Shown piece by piece: positions 37,599-46,332 of a stretch of DNA of 64,000 nucleotides; positions within the stretch are counted from its first letter, which is position 1, and the number at the start of each line of letters is the position of its first letter. The position numbers were made by a program, and so were the translations under genes. Under the pieces are notes generated by a model, which was not told the origin of the DNA, searched no databases, and worked only from the letters and a program-made list of their open reading frames with translations. The stretch is taken from positions 1,498,311 through 1,562,310 of the forward strand of contig NC_014810.2 in NCBI RefSeq assembly GCF_000200595.1, written 5' to 3'. Origin of the DNA: Helicobacter felis ATCC 49179 (GTDB lineage: Bacteria > Campylobacterota > Campylobacteria > Campylobacterales > Helicobacteraceae).

Positions 37599-39418
37599 GG
37601 CCCTAATTCAAATTCAAAGCTGTCAAATTCAGGCCTAGTCTGTTTGATGTAGATTTTTTGACAGCCCTCCATCTCTTCCCAATGATCGAAAATAAAAATG
37701 CTCAAATGGTTTTCAATTTGAGTCTCTAGGCGATTGACCACCCCCCGCCCGCCATGCTCTTTCTTGACATGCCTTGCCAATGCTCTAAAGCCTTGCTGTG
37801 CGCTTTCCGGAGCCTTAAACTCTAGGCTAATCTTGTATTTTTCGGCGACTTGTTGGGCGATTTGCTCAAATTTACTTTGAATAATGGCAATCAAAAAGTC
37901 CTCATTTTTGATGAAATTAAAGGGGACAATGTTATCGCCTATGCGGTTTAACAATTCAGGTCGCTCCAATTTATTCTTGCAATAATCCCGCACAGCTTGC
38001 ACGAATTGTTGCGCCACCTCTTTGGGCTCGCCATCGCTTTTAATTTCACTCGCCCCAATGTTGGAGGTGAAAATGATCACCGACTCGCCAAAAGAAGCGG
38101 TTTCACCCCGCCCATCGGTGAGCCGCCCATCCTCTAAGATTTGTAAGAATTTATCTAAAATGCGTTCATGCGCCTTTTCGATCTCATCAAATAAAATCAC
38201 GCTAAAGGGTTTAGCGCGGATGGCGTTTGTGAGCTGCCCGCCCTCTTCATGCCCTACATAGCCCGGGGGCGCGCCCACAAGGCGTTGATCGCTCTGCTCA
38301 TGGTTAAATTCGCTCATATCAAAGCGTAAAAACGCGCTCTCATCGCCAAATAAAAACTCAGCTAAAGACTTGGCAAGCTCGGTCTTGCCCACCCCTGTAG
38401 GGCCTACAAAAAATAAAACCCACTTGGGCTTTTGGCTCTTGGCCGAGTGTGCTGCCCCTGAAAACCCCGTAAAAGCACGGATAATGACCTTTTCTACCTT
38501 TCTGATGGCATGGTGTTGCCCTTTGACTCGCTTTTCTAGGGCTTGGCAAATGCCATCTAGTTTATGCTTGTCCAAATCCTCCCACGGGCTACGGCTCTGT
38601 TTGTAGCGGTAGAATTTCACGCTTTTTTCAGGGCTTAAATGCTCATTGTTGTGGGCGAGTTGTAAAATTTGGGCAATTTCTTTGAGCATAAAACCCTCTA
38701 GCATGTCGATAAAGTCGGCTAATTTGCTGGGGTCTTGGGTGATGGGTGGGTCAAAGGGGAGTTTGCCAAAGCTCTCAATAAAGCTTTTACGCTCAGGGCG
38801 GCTGGGCAAAGGGATTTCTAGGCTGCTGATATGGCAATCATTGATGTAAAGCGAAGAGGGCAGAGCGGTGCGTTTGCGGGCCAAAAAGATCACTAAATTT
38901 TTAGATTGCATGGCTTGGGCATCGCCCAAGGTGTAATGGGCGTTGCGTTGGATGGCTTTTTTGAGCCGAATAATCCAATGGCGTTCTGCTTCGCTAAGGC
39001 TAGCTTGCACGCCAAAAATATAATCCGTATAATCCAAGATAAAACACTGCCCCGACTTTGTGCTAAGATTATTCATAATGATAGAGAAAAAATCCTCCAC
39101 TTTTTCGTGCTTGGGGAGATCTTTGGGGATGTTGGCATCACCAATATCATAGGCATCTTTAGGCTGGGATTGGGGGGTGGCTTTGCTCTCGGGCAAGATG
39201 GATAGATCATAATCCACACCTCCCACACAATCCCACAGCCACACATTTGAAAAGCCCAATTTTTTGTGCAACAACTCGATCAAAAAGCGATCTAAATTTT
39301 TATATTGCATGTCAAACTTGCTTTGAAACAGATCGCCCACATTCCCGCTTAAAATCATCGCGCCTTTAAGCTTGGCATCGGAGATGAATTGTTGCAACCA
39401 TTCACTTTCTTTTTCCAT
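37592..39418 (-). CDS. ClpB-like AAA+ ATPase with a degenerate first domain
   Basis: A 608-residue AAA+ protein. Residues 300-600 are a ClpA/B D2-type module: Walker A GPTGVGKT (339-346), pore loop GAPPGYVGHEEGG (382-394), Walker B VILFDEIEKAH (407-417), sensor region IIFTSNIGASE, and the C-terminal GGRGVVNRLE. Residues 1-220 look like a first AAA domain with an ILSGNVGDLF start, a Walker B-like FILDYTDYIF and an arginine-rich IPLPSRPERK segment but no Walker A, so it cannot bind ATP normally. No N-terminal ClpB substrate domain or middle domain is present. Presumably a threading unfoldase working with the convergent Hsp70-like proteins. Confidence 0.85.
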   Translation of the reverse strand: MEKESEWLQQFISDAKLKGAMILSGNVGDLFQSKFDMQYKNLDRFLIELLHKKLGFSNVWLWDCVGGVDYDLSILPESKATPQSQPKDAYDIGDANIPKDLPKHEKVEDFFSIIMNNLSTKSGQCFILDYTDYIFGVQASLSEAERHWIIRLKKAIQRNAHYTLGDAQAMQSKNLVIFLARKRTALPSSLYINDCHISSLEIPLPSRPERKSFIESFGKLPFDPPITQDPSKLADFIDMLEGFMLKEIAQILQLAHNNEHLSPEKSVKFYRYKQSRSPWEDLDKHKLDGICQALEKRVKGQHHAIRKVEKVIIRAFTGFSGAAHSAKSQKPKWVLFFVGPTGVGKTELAKSLAEFLFGDESAFLRFDMSEFNHEQSDQRLVGAPPGYVGHEEGGQLTNAIRAKPFSVILFDEIEKAHERILDKFLQILEDGRLTDGRGETASFGESVIIFTSNIGASEIKSDGEPKEVAQQFVQAVRDYCKNKLERPELLNRIGDNIVPFNFIKNEDFLIAIIQSKFEQIAQQVAEKYKISLEFKAPESAQQGFRALARHVKKEHGGRGVVNRLETQIENHLSIFIFDHWEEMEGCQKIYIKQTRPEFDSFEFELGPC

Positions 39419-39429
39419 ACAAAACCTCC

Positions 39430-40614
39430 TTAAGTTGATTTTTTATGGGGGTTGTTCAAATCAATCGCCCCCTTAGAAATGCGATCGGGATTCTCCCAAA
39501 GAGTCTTGATATCCTCAATCTTAAAGCCATAGACATCCTCCAATTCTTTTTTAAATTTGGCAATGTCCTCTTTGCAGGTGAGCCCCTCATATTGGTCGAA
39601 TTTATACAAAATATGCTCTCCACCGCGCTCAATGCGACATTGCACCCTTTTACCCGAAGGGCGGTCTGCCTTGATGATCACCGCACCCTCTTTTAAAACA
39701 GGAATTTCCACTTTAAAATCATGCCCTCTTAGGGTTTTGACAATGGAGATCACCACTTCTTTACGGGCATTTTCCTCCACAATGAGTAAATCGGCCTGGG
39801 CGTTGATTTGGGCTATTTGGCTCTCTAAGGTGTTAAAATCTTGGCTGGCTAAACTCTCTGTCGTTTTTGCCATTTGTGCCAATAGTGCCCCTTGCTCGGG
39901 GCTAGTTGCAATTTGTGCCACCTCGTTTTTAAGGTACTCTAATTCTTGTGCCCACAGATGCCTTTGGCTCTCTTGTTGGGTGTTACTGGCTTGCGCTTGT
40001 TTTTGTGCTTTTTGCAACACTTGCTCTAAATCCGCTTGGATTTGGCGCGCCGTGCCTGCATTGAGCCCATCAAAAGCGGCTAGACGCTCTTGTAAGAGCA
40101 CTAAATCCTCTTTGGCGTAGGCGATGATTGCCGGGTCCTTGATCTCTTGCAAATGGGCATAAAAATCTTGTTGGGCTTTTTCTTGGTTTGCTCCTGCTTG
40201 TGCCCTTTGCAAGCCCAAAGCCTGCCTCTGTAATTTTTTTAAATTATAGAGCGCTTCTAGGCTTTGTTGCTGGGCTTTTAGGGGGTCTGTTTGGATGAGG
40301 GTTTGCAAGCTTTTTAGCTCTTGCTTAAGAGATTGCAAAGACACAAAGGTATCTAGTCCTTGTGCTTGCATTTTTTGTAAATTGGCTTGTAAATCCCTGC
40401 AATTTTGTTGCGCATTTTTGGCCGCGTTCTCTTTTTTGATCTCTTGGCGGGCGAGCTCTTGGCAGTGCCTTAAAGCTTTGTCTTGTGCTTCTTGCAAAAG
40501 CGCGCCCATTTGGGTTTGTAATTGCGGGTAAAAGCCCTTTAAATCCCGTCCATCAAAGGCTTTCACTTGGACCTCTAGCTTTTGCAAGTCCTCTTTGGCA
40601 AACTCTAGCACCAA
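39430..40614 (-). CDS. Coiled-coil protein of the Hsp70/AAA+ cluster
   Basis: A 394-residue protein. Residues 1-280 are Gln/Leu/Ala-rich helices with strong coiled-coil character, interrupted by two similar segments (KEDLQKLEVQVKAFDGRDL near the start and KEDLVLLQERLAAFDGLNA near residue 168), so the region is an internal duplication. Residues 290-394 form a separate alpha/beta domain (VVISIVKTLRGHDF, CRIERGGEHILYKFDQYEG). Not recognised as a named family. It overlaps the helicase-like gene by ten bases and precedes the AAA+ gene by 11, so it is part of the same leftward operon. Confidence 0.6.
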   Translation of the reverse strand: MVLEFAKEDLQKLEVQVKAFDGRDLKGFYPQLQTQMGALLQEAQDKALRHCQELARQEIKKENAAKNAQQNCRDLQANLQKMQAQGLDTFVSLQSLKQELKSLQTLIQTDPLKAQQQSLEALYNLKKLQRQALGLQRAQAGANQEKAQQDFYAHLQEIKDPAIIAYAKEDLVLLQERLAAFDGLNAGTARQIQADLEQVLQKAQKQAQASNTQQESQRHLWAQELEYLKNEVAQIATSPEQGALLAQMAKTTESLASQDFNTLESQIAQINAQADLLIVEENARKEVVISIVKTLRGHDFKVEIPVLKEGAVIIKADRPSGKRVQCRIERGGEHILYKFDQYEGLTCKEDIAKFKKELEDVYGFKIEDIKTLWENPDRISKGAIDLNNPHKKST

Positions 40615-42389
40615 ATCATCTTGGATTTGCTCCCTTTTAAATGGATTTGTGCCTTGATCTCACTTGGGGCGTTGGCAAAACAAGTTGTAAATAAAGACTC
40701 TTGTAACTCTGGGCTAGGCATTTTTGGCAAATCTATCAAATTAGGCGCATGTGTGCTTTTAAGCCAAATGACCTTTTGGGCGTTTAAAATCAGGAGCAAG
40801 AGATCGAGATTTAACCCGCCCTCATCTAAAATTACTACCACATCAAAGGGGCTTGCCATTTCTAAAACACACGGATCACTCCCAAAGGGGATAAAACATA
40901 GGCGCGTGTCTAGGGGAGTGCTCTCTGTGAATAGGTTTTGGTTGCAATCATTTAAGCGCGCAGTTAAAAAGCTAGGGATTTGCTCTAGGCTTTCAAGGTT
41001 GTATTTGGCTTGTATTTGCGCTAGGCTTTCTTGTATCTGCGCTTTTTGGGATTCTATGTGGGCGATTCTGGTTTGCAAGTCTTGGATTTTTGTTTCTAAA
41101 ATTTGGCATTCTGTGGGCTGTGTTTCTATTGGTTCTGGTCTAAAATTCTGCGCTTGAGCGCGTAGAGTGGTGTTAAAATGCGCCTTTAACCGCGCCACTC
41201 TTGTTTTATTGGTGTCTAACAAATCTTTGATCAACTCTAACTTGCTCGTGCCAAAGAGTTTAGCATACTTGCCTAAGGTGAATGCGCTCTTTTGCTCTTG
41301 CTTTTTGTGGCGGATTTGGTCTTTAAGTGCTTCTAAGCTTTCTATATCGGTGATTCTGCCCTTTTGGTTCTCAAGTTCTTGGATTTCTTGGGTAAGTTTG
41401 GCGTGCTCCTCTTGCAAGGCATTAAAATCAATCTTTGCCACTTCTTGATCGCATGCCTCAAAGTCCAAAATGTTTTTGTAAATCGCTTTGAGCGCGCTTG
41501 AAAAGTCTGGTGCAGGCATATCTAAAGAGAGGGAGCGAAACTTAAGGGGGGTTAGGGCGTTTAAGTCTTCTTTTAGGGTATGGTAAATAGGCTCTAAAAG
41601 CGCATCGGGTAGCACAAAATCGCCCATTTGTGTGTCTAAAAAGCGTAAAAAATTTTCTAAATTGTTTGGGGGCGCAGGCTCGTGGTTGATTTGGCATTGC
41701 AGAGTTTCTAAGTCTTGGTACCTTGCCTCTAGCTTTTGAGTGCTTAAATCACAAAAGCTTAAGGGCGCGTGCGGGCTTATTGACTTGTTTTCTAAGGCTT
41801 CTTTAAAGGCTATGGGGCTAGCTAATAAAATTTTATCTTGCTGGTTAACATGGTATTTGATCGCTGTGGCGACTAGCTCTAAGCTGTGCGTTAACCTGCC
41901 CTCCACTTGGATCAAGCAGACTTGCGGCGTGGCGATCATCTTCACAAGGGCGGCGCGCAGGGGTGGTGCAAAACGCCTGATGAGGGTTTTTGCCATATTT
42001 TGCGAAATGCTTTGGCAGATGTGATCGGGGCTTAACTCTTGCGCCTTAGCCGGGTTTAAAAGCCATAGGGGATAAGGACGCGCACCAAGCAAGCCGGGCA
42101 AATTTTTGGCGTTTTGTAAGGCGGATATTCTTTTGCTAGGCATGCAAGTGTCTAAATACGCCCTCCATTCCTTAAAGTAAAAGTGTGTTTGTAGTTGTGT
42201 TAAAAACTCTTGTGGGCTTTCTAGGTTTTTTAGGGCATGGGTTAAATCTTGCCCTTGTGCGTCTGCACCAAGCACAATCTTTACCCCCTCAAAACGCGTC
42301 CCTAAATGAGAAGGCACAAGCACCACCCGATCTAACACCAACACACCCCCCTCAATAGAACCCCCAAAAGCTAGGTTCTTGTGGGGCAA
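40605..42389 (-). CDS. Helicase-like protein lacking a Walker A motif
   Basis: A 594-residue protein that looks like a degenerate superfamily 1 (UPF1/DNA2-type) helicase module. VCLIQVEGRLTHSLELVATA occupies the place of Walker A but has no GKT; DKILLASPIAFKEAL fits motif Ia; after about 270 residues of coiled coil, FDVVVILDEGGLNLDL fits Walker B. No helicase C-terminal motifs follow, so it should be a non-hydrolysing scaffold. It starts with TTG inside a T6 run; with T7 it would be continuous with the 107-codon frame upstream. Homology is inferred from motif spacing only. Confidence 0.5.
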   Translation of the reverse strand: MPHKNLAFGGSIEGGVLVLDRVVLVPSHLGTRFEGVKIVLGADAQGQDLTHALKNLESPQEFLTQLQTHFYFKEWRAYLDTCMPSKRISALQNAKNLPGLLGARPYPLWLLNPAKAQELSPDHICQSISQNMAKTLIRRFAPPLRAALVKMIATPQVCLIQVEGRLTHSLELVATAIKYHVNQQDKILLASPIAFKEALENKSISPHAPLSFCDLSTQKLEARYQDLETLQCQINHEPAPPNNLENFLRFLDTQMGDFVLPDALLEPIYHTLKEDLNALTPLKFRSLSLDMPAPDFSSALKAIYKNILDFEACDQEVAKIDFNALQEEHAKLTQEIQELENQKGRITDIESLEALKDQIRHKKQEQKSAFTLGKYAKLFGTSKLELIKDLLDTNKTRVARLKAHFNTTLRAQAQNFRPEPIETQPTECQILETKIQDLQTRIAHIESQKAQIQESLAQIQAKYNLESLEQIPSFLTARLNDCNQNLFTESTPLDTRLCFIPFGSDPCVLEMASPFDVVVILDEGGLNLDLLLLILNAQKVIWLKSTHAPNLIDLPKMPSPELQESLFTTCFANAPSEIKAQIHLKGSKSKMIWC

Positions 42390-42694
42390 AAAAGCACTGG
42401 AGTGCTTGGGATCTCCATAAATAAATGCCCTCTCTTGCGTGCCCTTTGTGGCATTAATGCAATAAAAACCTCTGGTGCGCCCTTTGCCTGAAAACAGATT
42501 TCAAACAAGGCGCGTAGCATTGCCCCCTCTTTCTCTTGCACGCCATCATAAAGTTTTAAGACATTGTCTATTTTGGGGAATCTTTGGCGCAAATAGGTAA
42601 TATCACTTTGCAAAGGAATTGTCTTAAACCCTTGCGCTACCTTGAGATACAGCTGTTGCATGGCAAAACTTTGTTTTAGGAATTGTATTAACAC
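42371..42694 (-). CDS. N-terminal part of the helicase-like protein
   Basis: A 107-codon frame ending in FMEIPSTPVLFCPTRT. The next frame begins PHKNLAFGGSIEGG, and one extra T in the TTTTTT run near 42386-42391 would join them as ...TPVLFLPHKNLAFGG..., giving a single protein of about 700 residues. I therefore read it as the N-terminus of the helicase-like protein rather than a separate gene. The GTG start at 42694 overlaps the hemE stop; ATG 42661 is an alternative. On its own the fragment has no recognised domain. Confidence 0.5.
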   Translation of the reverse strand: MLIQFLKQSFAMQQLYLKVAQGFKTIPLQSDITYLRQRFPKIDNVLKLYDGVQEKEGAMLRALFEICFQAKGAPEVFIALMPQRARKRGHLFMEIPSTPVLFCPTRT

Positions 42695-43713
42695 CGACTT
42701 TTTTGACGCACCAAGCGCACTAATTCGATCGCTTGGGCGCGGGGCAGATCTTCAATCATGCCATGCCCTAGATTGAAAATAAAGCCCGGGGCTTTGCCCA
42801 TCACTTCTAAAATGCGATCCACACCCTCAGCCATCGCCTCTGGGCTATACAGGCGTGCGGGTTCTAAATTCCCTTGCAAGACATAGCGATCCCCTAAAAT
42901 CTCTTGTGCCATTTTTAAAGGCGTGCCCCAATCACAGCCCAAAACCTCAAAATCTCCGCTCAAATGCGCCAAATACGCCCCCACACCCTTAGGGAAAATA
43001 ATTAGGGGGATTTTAGGATACTTGGCTTTGAGTGCGCGGGTGATCTTTTGAATATAGTTCCAGCCAAATGTTAAATAAGCCTCTAACTCCAACGCGCCCG
43101 CCCAAGAATCAAAGATCATCAGCGCATCCGCGCCCGCCTCCACCTGCGCGCTCAAATAGGCGATGAGCTCAGAACTTAGCTTTTCTAGCAGGGCGTGTAG
43201 AATCTCAGGTTGGCTATAGAGAAGTTTTTTACAATGGCGGTAGGTTTTGCTCCCCTGCCCTTCGATCATATAGGTGGCCAAAGTCCATGGCGCGCCGCTA
43301 AAGCCGATCAAGGCCTTAGACTTATCTAATTGTGCGCGCACGCTAGAGATGATTTCATAAACATAGTTTAGTTGTTGGTGCGCTCCTGTGTGCAGAGCGT
43401 GGATGTCCTCTAAGTTAGTGATGGTGCGGGTGAATTTAGGCCCAACGCCTGGGAGAAACTCTAAGGGCAAACCCATCGCGTGGGGTAAGAGTAAAATATC
43501 ACTAAAAAGAATGGCCGCATCCACATCTAAGATTTCAATGGGTTGCAAAGTTACCTCTGTGGCCAGCTTGACATTGGCGCACAAATCTAAGAAGTTTTTA
43601 GCTTGTTGGCGCACTTCTTGGTATTCGCGCAGATAACGCCCCGCTTGGCGCATCATCCAAATGGGGGTGTAGGGGGTAGCTTTTCTAAAACACGCGTCAA
43701 TAAAGATCATCAC
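42688..43713 (-). CDS. hemE: Uroporphyrinogen decarboxylase
   Basis: Decarboxylates uroporphyrinogen III to coproporphyrinogen III in haem synthesis. The 341-residue barrel carries PIWMMRQAGRYLREYQ near the N-terminus, FSDILLLPHAMG and GFSGAPWTLATYMIEG, and the C-terminal FNLGHGMIEDLP, all signatures of the family. It overlaps magIII by 17 bases upstream; the helicase-like reading frame begins inside its last codons, so the leftward accessory operon may be transcribed from the hemE promoter. Intact. Confidence 0.97.
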   Translation of the reverse strand: MMIFIDACFRKATPYTPIWMMRQAGRYLREYQEVRQQAKNFLDLCANVKLATEVTLQPIEILDVDAAILFSDILLLPHAMGLPLEFLPGVGPKFTRTITNLEDIHALHTGAHQQLNYVYEIISSVRAQLDKSKALIGFSGAPWTLATYMIEGQGSKTYRHCKKLLYSQPEILHALLEKLSSELIAYLSAQVEAGADALMIFDSWAGALELEAYLTFGWNYIQKITRALKAKYPKIPLIIFPKGVGAYLAHLSGDFEVLGCDWGTPLKMAQEILGDRYVLQGNLEPARLYSPEAMAEGVDRILEVMGKAPGFIFNLGHGMIEDLPRAQAIELVRLVRQKSRC

Positions 43714-44362
43714 AATCCTTTAAATGGGGTTTAAGGTCGATTTTAGCGCGCATGCACTCTACAATTTTGCCATGCAAGCGCGCGTAAATGCTAGCCAAAG
43801 GCAGTTGGTAGTTGTAGAGGGCTAGGGTGGCTTCTAAATTTTCTTGCAGAGCGTGGGTAAAAAACTCTTGCAGGGCGTGGTAGTCCTCTAGTTCTATACC
43901 CAAAGAGGCGAGCAATTTATAGGTATAAGCATCCACCACTAACACGGGGCGCAAACAGGCGTAGTTTAAAATACTATCTGCACTCTCAAAACCGATCCCC
44001 TTTTGGCCCAAGAGCCAATCTCGACTCACTTCTGCTTGGAAAGTCTTAAAATCCTTAAAATCCTCTAGGATGTGTTGGCTCAAAGCGATCAAATAGCGCG
44101 CTTTTTGTTGGTAAAACCCACTGGGGGCAATGAGAGGGATTAAATCTTGGGGCCTGCACTGGGCTAATTTCTCTAAGTTTAGAAGTTGGGATTTTTGCAG
44201 ATTTTCTAAACTCAAACACACTCTCTCCCAACGCGCGCGCTGGGTTAAGATCGCCCCTACCACCACCTCAAAACTCCCCGCATTGGGCCACCACAGAGGT
44301 GGGGAACTTTGGAGTAGGTTTAAACTCTTAAGGGTTTTGAGCAGGCAAAAGGGCCAATTCAC
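43697..44362 (-). CDS. magIII: 3-methyladenine DNA glycosylase MagIII
   Basis: Base-excision glycosylase of the HhH-GPD family that removes 3-methyladenine. It aligns along its length with H. pylori MagIII (HP0602): LKTLKSLNLLQ, WWPNAGSFEVVVGAILTQ, the HhH motif WLLGQKGIGFESAD and the catalytic region VLVVDAYTYKLLASLGIE. The frame opens at 44389, but GTG 44362 overlaps the csd4 stop as GTGA and gives the same N-terminal length as H. pylori, so I choose it. It lacks the Cys cluster of endonuclease III, as known for MagIII. Overlaps hemE. Confidence 0.9.
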   Translation of the reverse strand: MNWPFCLLKTLKSLNLLQSSPPLWWPNAGSFEVVVGAILTQRARWERVCLSLENLQKSQLLNLEKLAQCRPQDLIPLIAPSGFYQQKARYLIALSQHILEDFKDFKTFQAEVSRDWLLGQKGIGFESADSILNYACLRPVLVVDAYTYKLLASLGIELEDYHALQEFFTHALQENLEATLALYNYQLPLASIYARLHGKIVECMRAKIDLKPHLKDCDDLY

Positions 44363-45669
44363 AAGAAGCGCACCAATACCATGCCACAAAAGGCATTGCC
44401 CCTATACACTTCCACGCGATATATCTTACCCTTTGTGTCTATGGAGAAACGACGGATGAGGTCTTTATAGGCGATTTTATAACCGGCTTCATCGGATTTC
44501 TTGGGCGCGTTTTTGAGAGAAAAGCCAATCACATTCACGCGGTAGCCCTCCAAAGGGTGGACTTCAAAGGCGTGTTCGATACTGACAACACTCCCCAAAG
44601 CTACCTTTTGCACCTGCCCATCGATTTCTAGGTTCAAAGAGTCTAAACTGGAATCAAAGTCCATGTATTCGGGCACAAAGCGTGTCATCAATTTATTGCC
44701 ATATTTGAGCCAAACTTGCCCTTTTTGAGGCAGTAGACCTAAAATATAGCTCTTAGATTCTATGGGAATGTCGTCTAGGGGAGTGTTTTTAGGGAAAGGG
44801 AAGTAATTAAGATAGGGGCGCAGACCATAGAGGGGTAGAATCGTGTTGTGATTGAGGGTTAGGGTGAGTTTGGAGTCGTTAATCAGGCGGTAGATGGCCA
44901 GTGGGGTTAGGGTGAAGTCTTTAGAATAGGCAATTCCTAGCTGTTGCAACAACCCTTCCACATTCAAGAGGTGGTAGTAAACGCGTTGGGCTAGAGAAAG
45001 CTCTTTGCTGGCCTCATTGGCGAAGGCGGGTTTTTGGTGCTTGATGGCAAAGTAGGTGAGGGCTTTTTCCATCTCTTTGTCGCCCCGTGCGGTGTGGGTG
45101 TTGTGGATATGGTAGCGGTGCAGGGGTTTTAATAAAAAGGAGTTGGTGTATGCGGTGGTCTTTTCTGAAATATTTTTCAAATGCCCAAAGGGGACATCAG
45201 GCAATTCACTTTGATCAATAATAAAAGAATTGCCCCAACGCCTCGGGTTAAGTAGGGGGCCCTCATAAGTGGGGCGGTAAAATCCACTCCCATCATGCAG
45301 GTGTAAGATCGCGCTCACTTGAGGGGCTGTGATGGCCGCTTTGATAGACTGAATGAGAGGGTATTCGGGGTCTTTAGGGCTCAAGTGAGCAAATTTGCGA
45401 TTCAAGTCCCCATAAACCCCGCGATGATTGCGCAACATTGAGTAGCGATTGAGCACGGGCACGACCCACACAGAACCGGATAAAACTTTATAATGGGTTA
45501 AAAAAATATTGGTGGTGTTAAAACCTCCGGGTTCATCGCCTTGAATACCTCCCATCAAAAGTAAAGTGGGCCCCTTTTTTTCTCCATCCTTGTGCACCAC
45601 ATGCACGGCTTGATCCACTTGAGCCAAACAGGGCAATAACAACGACAGACATAGAAAAACAGCTTTCAT
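44359..45669 (-). CDS. csd4: Cell-shape DL-carboxypeptidase Csd4
   Basis: A 436-residue exported M14-like zinc carboxypeptidase that trims murein tripeptides to dipeptides and is needed for helical shape in H. pylori. A signal peptide covers residues 1-17. The zinc site has Gln43 and Glu46 in GGIQGDEPGG, with Gln in place of the normal His, the hallmark of Csd4, and His125 in ILHLHDGSGF. Divergent from the FliS co-chaperone gene, as HP1075-HP1076. Its stop overlaps the start of magIII. Intact. Confidence 0.92.
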   Translation of the reverse strand: MKAVFLCLSLLLPCLAQVDQAVHVVHKDGEKKGPTLLLMGGIQGDEPGGFNTTNIFLTHYKVLSGSVWVVPVLNRYSMLRNHRGVYGDLNRKFAHLSPKDPEYPLIQSIKAAITAPQVSAILHLHDGSGFYRPTYEGPLLNPRRWGNSFIIDQSELPDVPFGHLKNISEKTTAYTNSFLLKPLHRYHIHNTHTARGDKEMEKALTYFAIKHQKPAFANEASKELSLAQRVYYHLLNVEGLLQQLGIAYSKDFTLTPLAIYRLINDSKLTLTLNHNTILPLYGLRPYLNYFPFPKNTPLDDIPIESKSYILGLLPQKGQVWLKYGNKLMTRFVPEYMDFDSSLDSLNLEIDGQVQKVALGSVVSIEHAFEVHPLEGYRVNVIGFSLKNAPKKSDEAGYKIAYKDLIRRFSIDTKGKIYRVEVYRGNAFCGMVLVRFL

Positions 45670-45726
45670 AAGGTTCTTTCTTGGTGATTTAGCCCGCCAT
45701 TATATCCAAAAACCCCGACCTTTTAA

Positions 45727-45740
45727 GGAATAAAAAATGC
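45727..45740 (+). promoter_or_regulatory. Possible sigma-54 promoter of the FliS co-chaperone gene
   Basis: GG, ten bases, then GC (AAGGAATAAAAAATGCTT) fits the sigma-54 -24/-12 spacing, 34 bases before the ATG. Many middle flagellar genes of Helicobacter use sigma-54, so this placement is plausible, though the -12 element is imperfect. An AT-rich TATATC also lies downstream. Confidence 0.4.
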
Positions 45741-45773
45741 TTGTAAATTATATCTTTTAGCAAAGGATTAAAA

Positions 45774-46289
45774 ATGTCAACGCAAACAATGTTGCAAGCT
45801 TTTCAAAAACATTTAGGGGACATTGACACCCAATCTTTAGAAATGTTAGACACACAAGGCAAGGCGCACAAGATCGAGAGATTCAACCATGAGATCAAAA
45901 GCATCAATGAGAGCATCGGAGCATTGCAAATCTTACAGATCGCTTGTCAAAAGCTTCTTAAATTAGAATCTAAAGATCGAACCAGCATGCAAGAAGCGAT
46001 CAATAAGGCGCGTTTTAAAGAAAAAGGGCTCTTTGGCGTGCGCTTGGATATTGTGCTAGATTCTCAAGAGCCCTTGTGCGTGCAAGTGCCCAACCCCTTA
46101 GAAGTGCTTGAATCGCAGGGCTTTGATGCCATGCGCGCCAGTTTAGAGCAGGGTTTGAGCAGCATTAAAGGGGCTTTAACCTCCATTCAAGAGAGTGTCG
46201 CTACTAAGCAGGTGTTCCAAAAAACTCCTACCCTCAATACCCCTAACTTTAGCAAAGACGCGTTGCTGGCTATGATGAAAAGTTCTTAG
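45774..46289 (+). CDS. FliS-interacting flagellar co-chaperone (HP1076-like)
   Basis: A 171-residue, mostly helical protein similar to H. pylori HP1076, which binds the flagellin chaperone FliS and broadens or stabilises its action on flagellin. The sequence starts MSTQTMLQAFQKHLGDIDT and ends in a Ser/Ala-rich tail with DALLAMMKSS. It is divergent from csd4 as in H. pylori. A sigma-54-like site upstream fits flagellar regulation. Assignment rests on synteny and overall resemblance. Confidence 0.75.
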   Translation: MSTQTMLQAFQKHLGDIDTQSLEMLDTQGKAHKIERFNHEIKSINESIGALQILQIACQKLLKLESKDRTSMQEAINKARFKEKGLFGVRLDIVLDSQEPLCVQVPNPLEVLESQGFDAMRASLEQGLSSIKGALTSIQESVATKQVFQKTPTLNTPNFSKDALLAMMKSS

Positions 46290-46332
46290 GATTGGTCCTA
46301 GTAATGGCTACGCGTATTTTGAGCGAGGCTTT

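Noticed and set aside
30241-42694. Sequencing or assembly error as the reason for all frame breaks
   Set aside because: Roughly twenty core genes in the same window, including several over 1.5 kb, show no break, while breaks cluster in accessory genes. Error at single sites cannot be excluded, but not as a general explanation.
30241-42694. SrfABC-type virulence cluster
   Set aside because: SrfB is also Hsp70-like, but no SrfC-like P-loop protein or SrfA partner could be recognised, so the name is not used.
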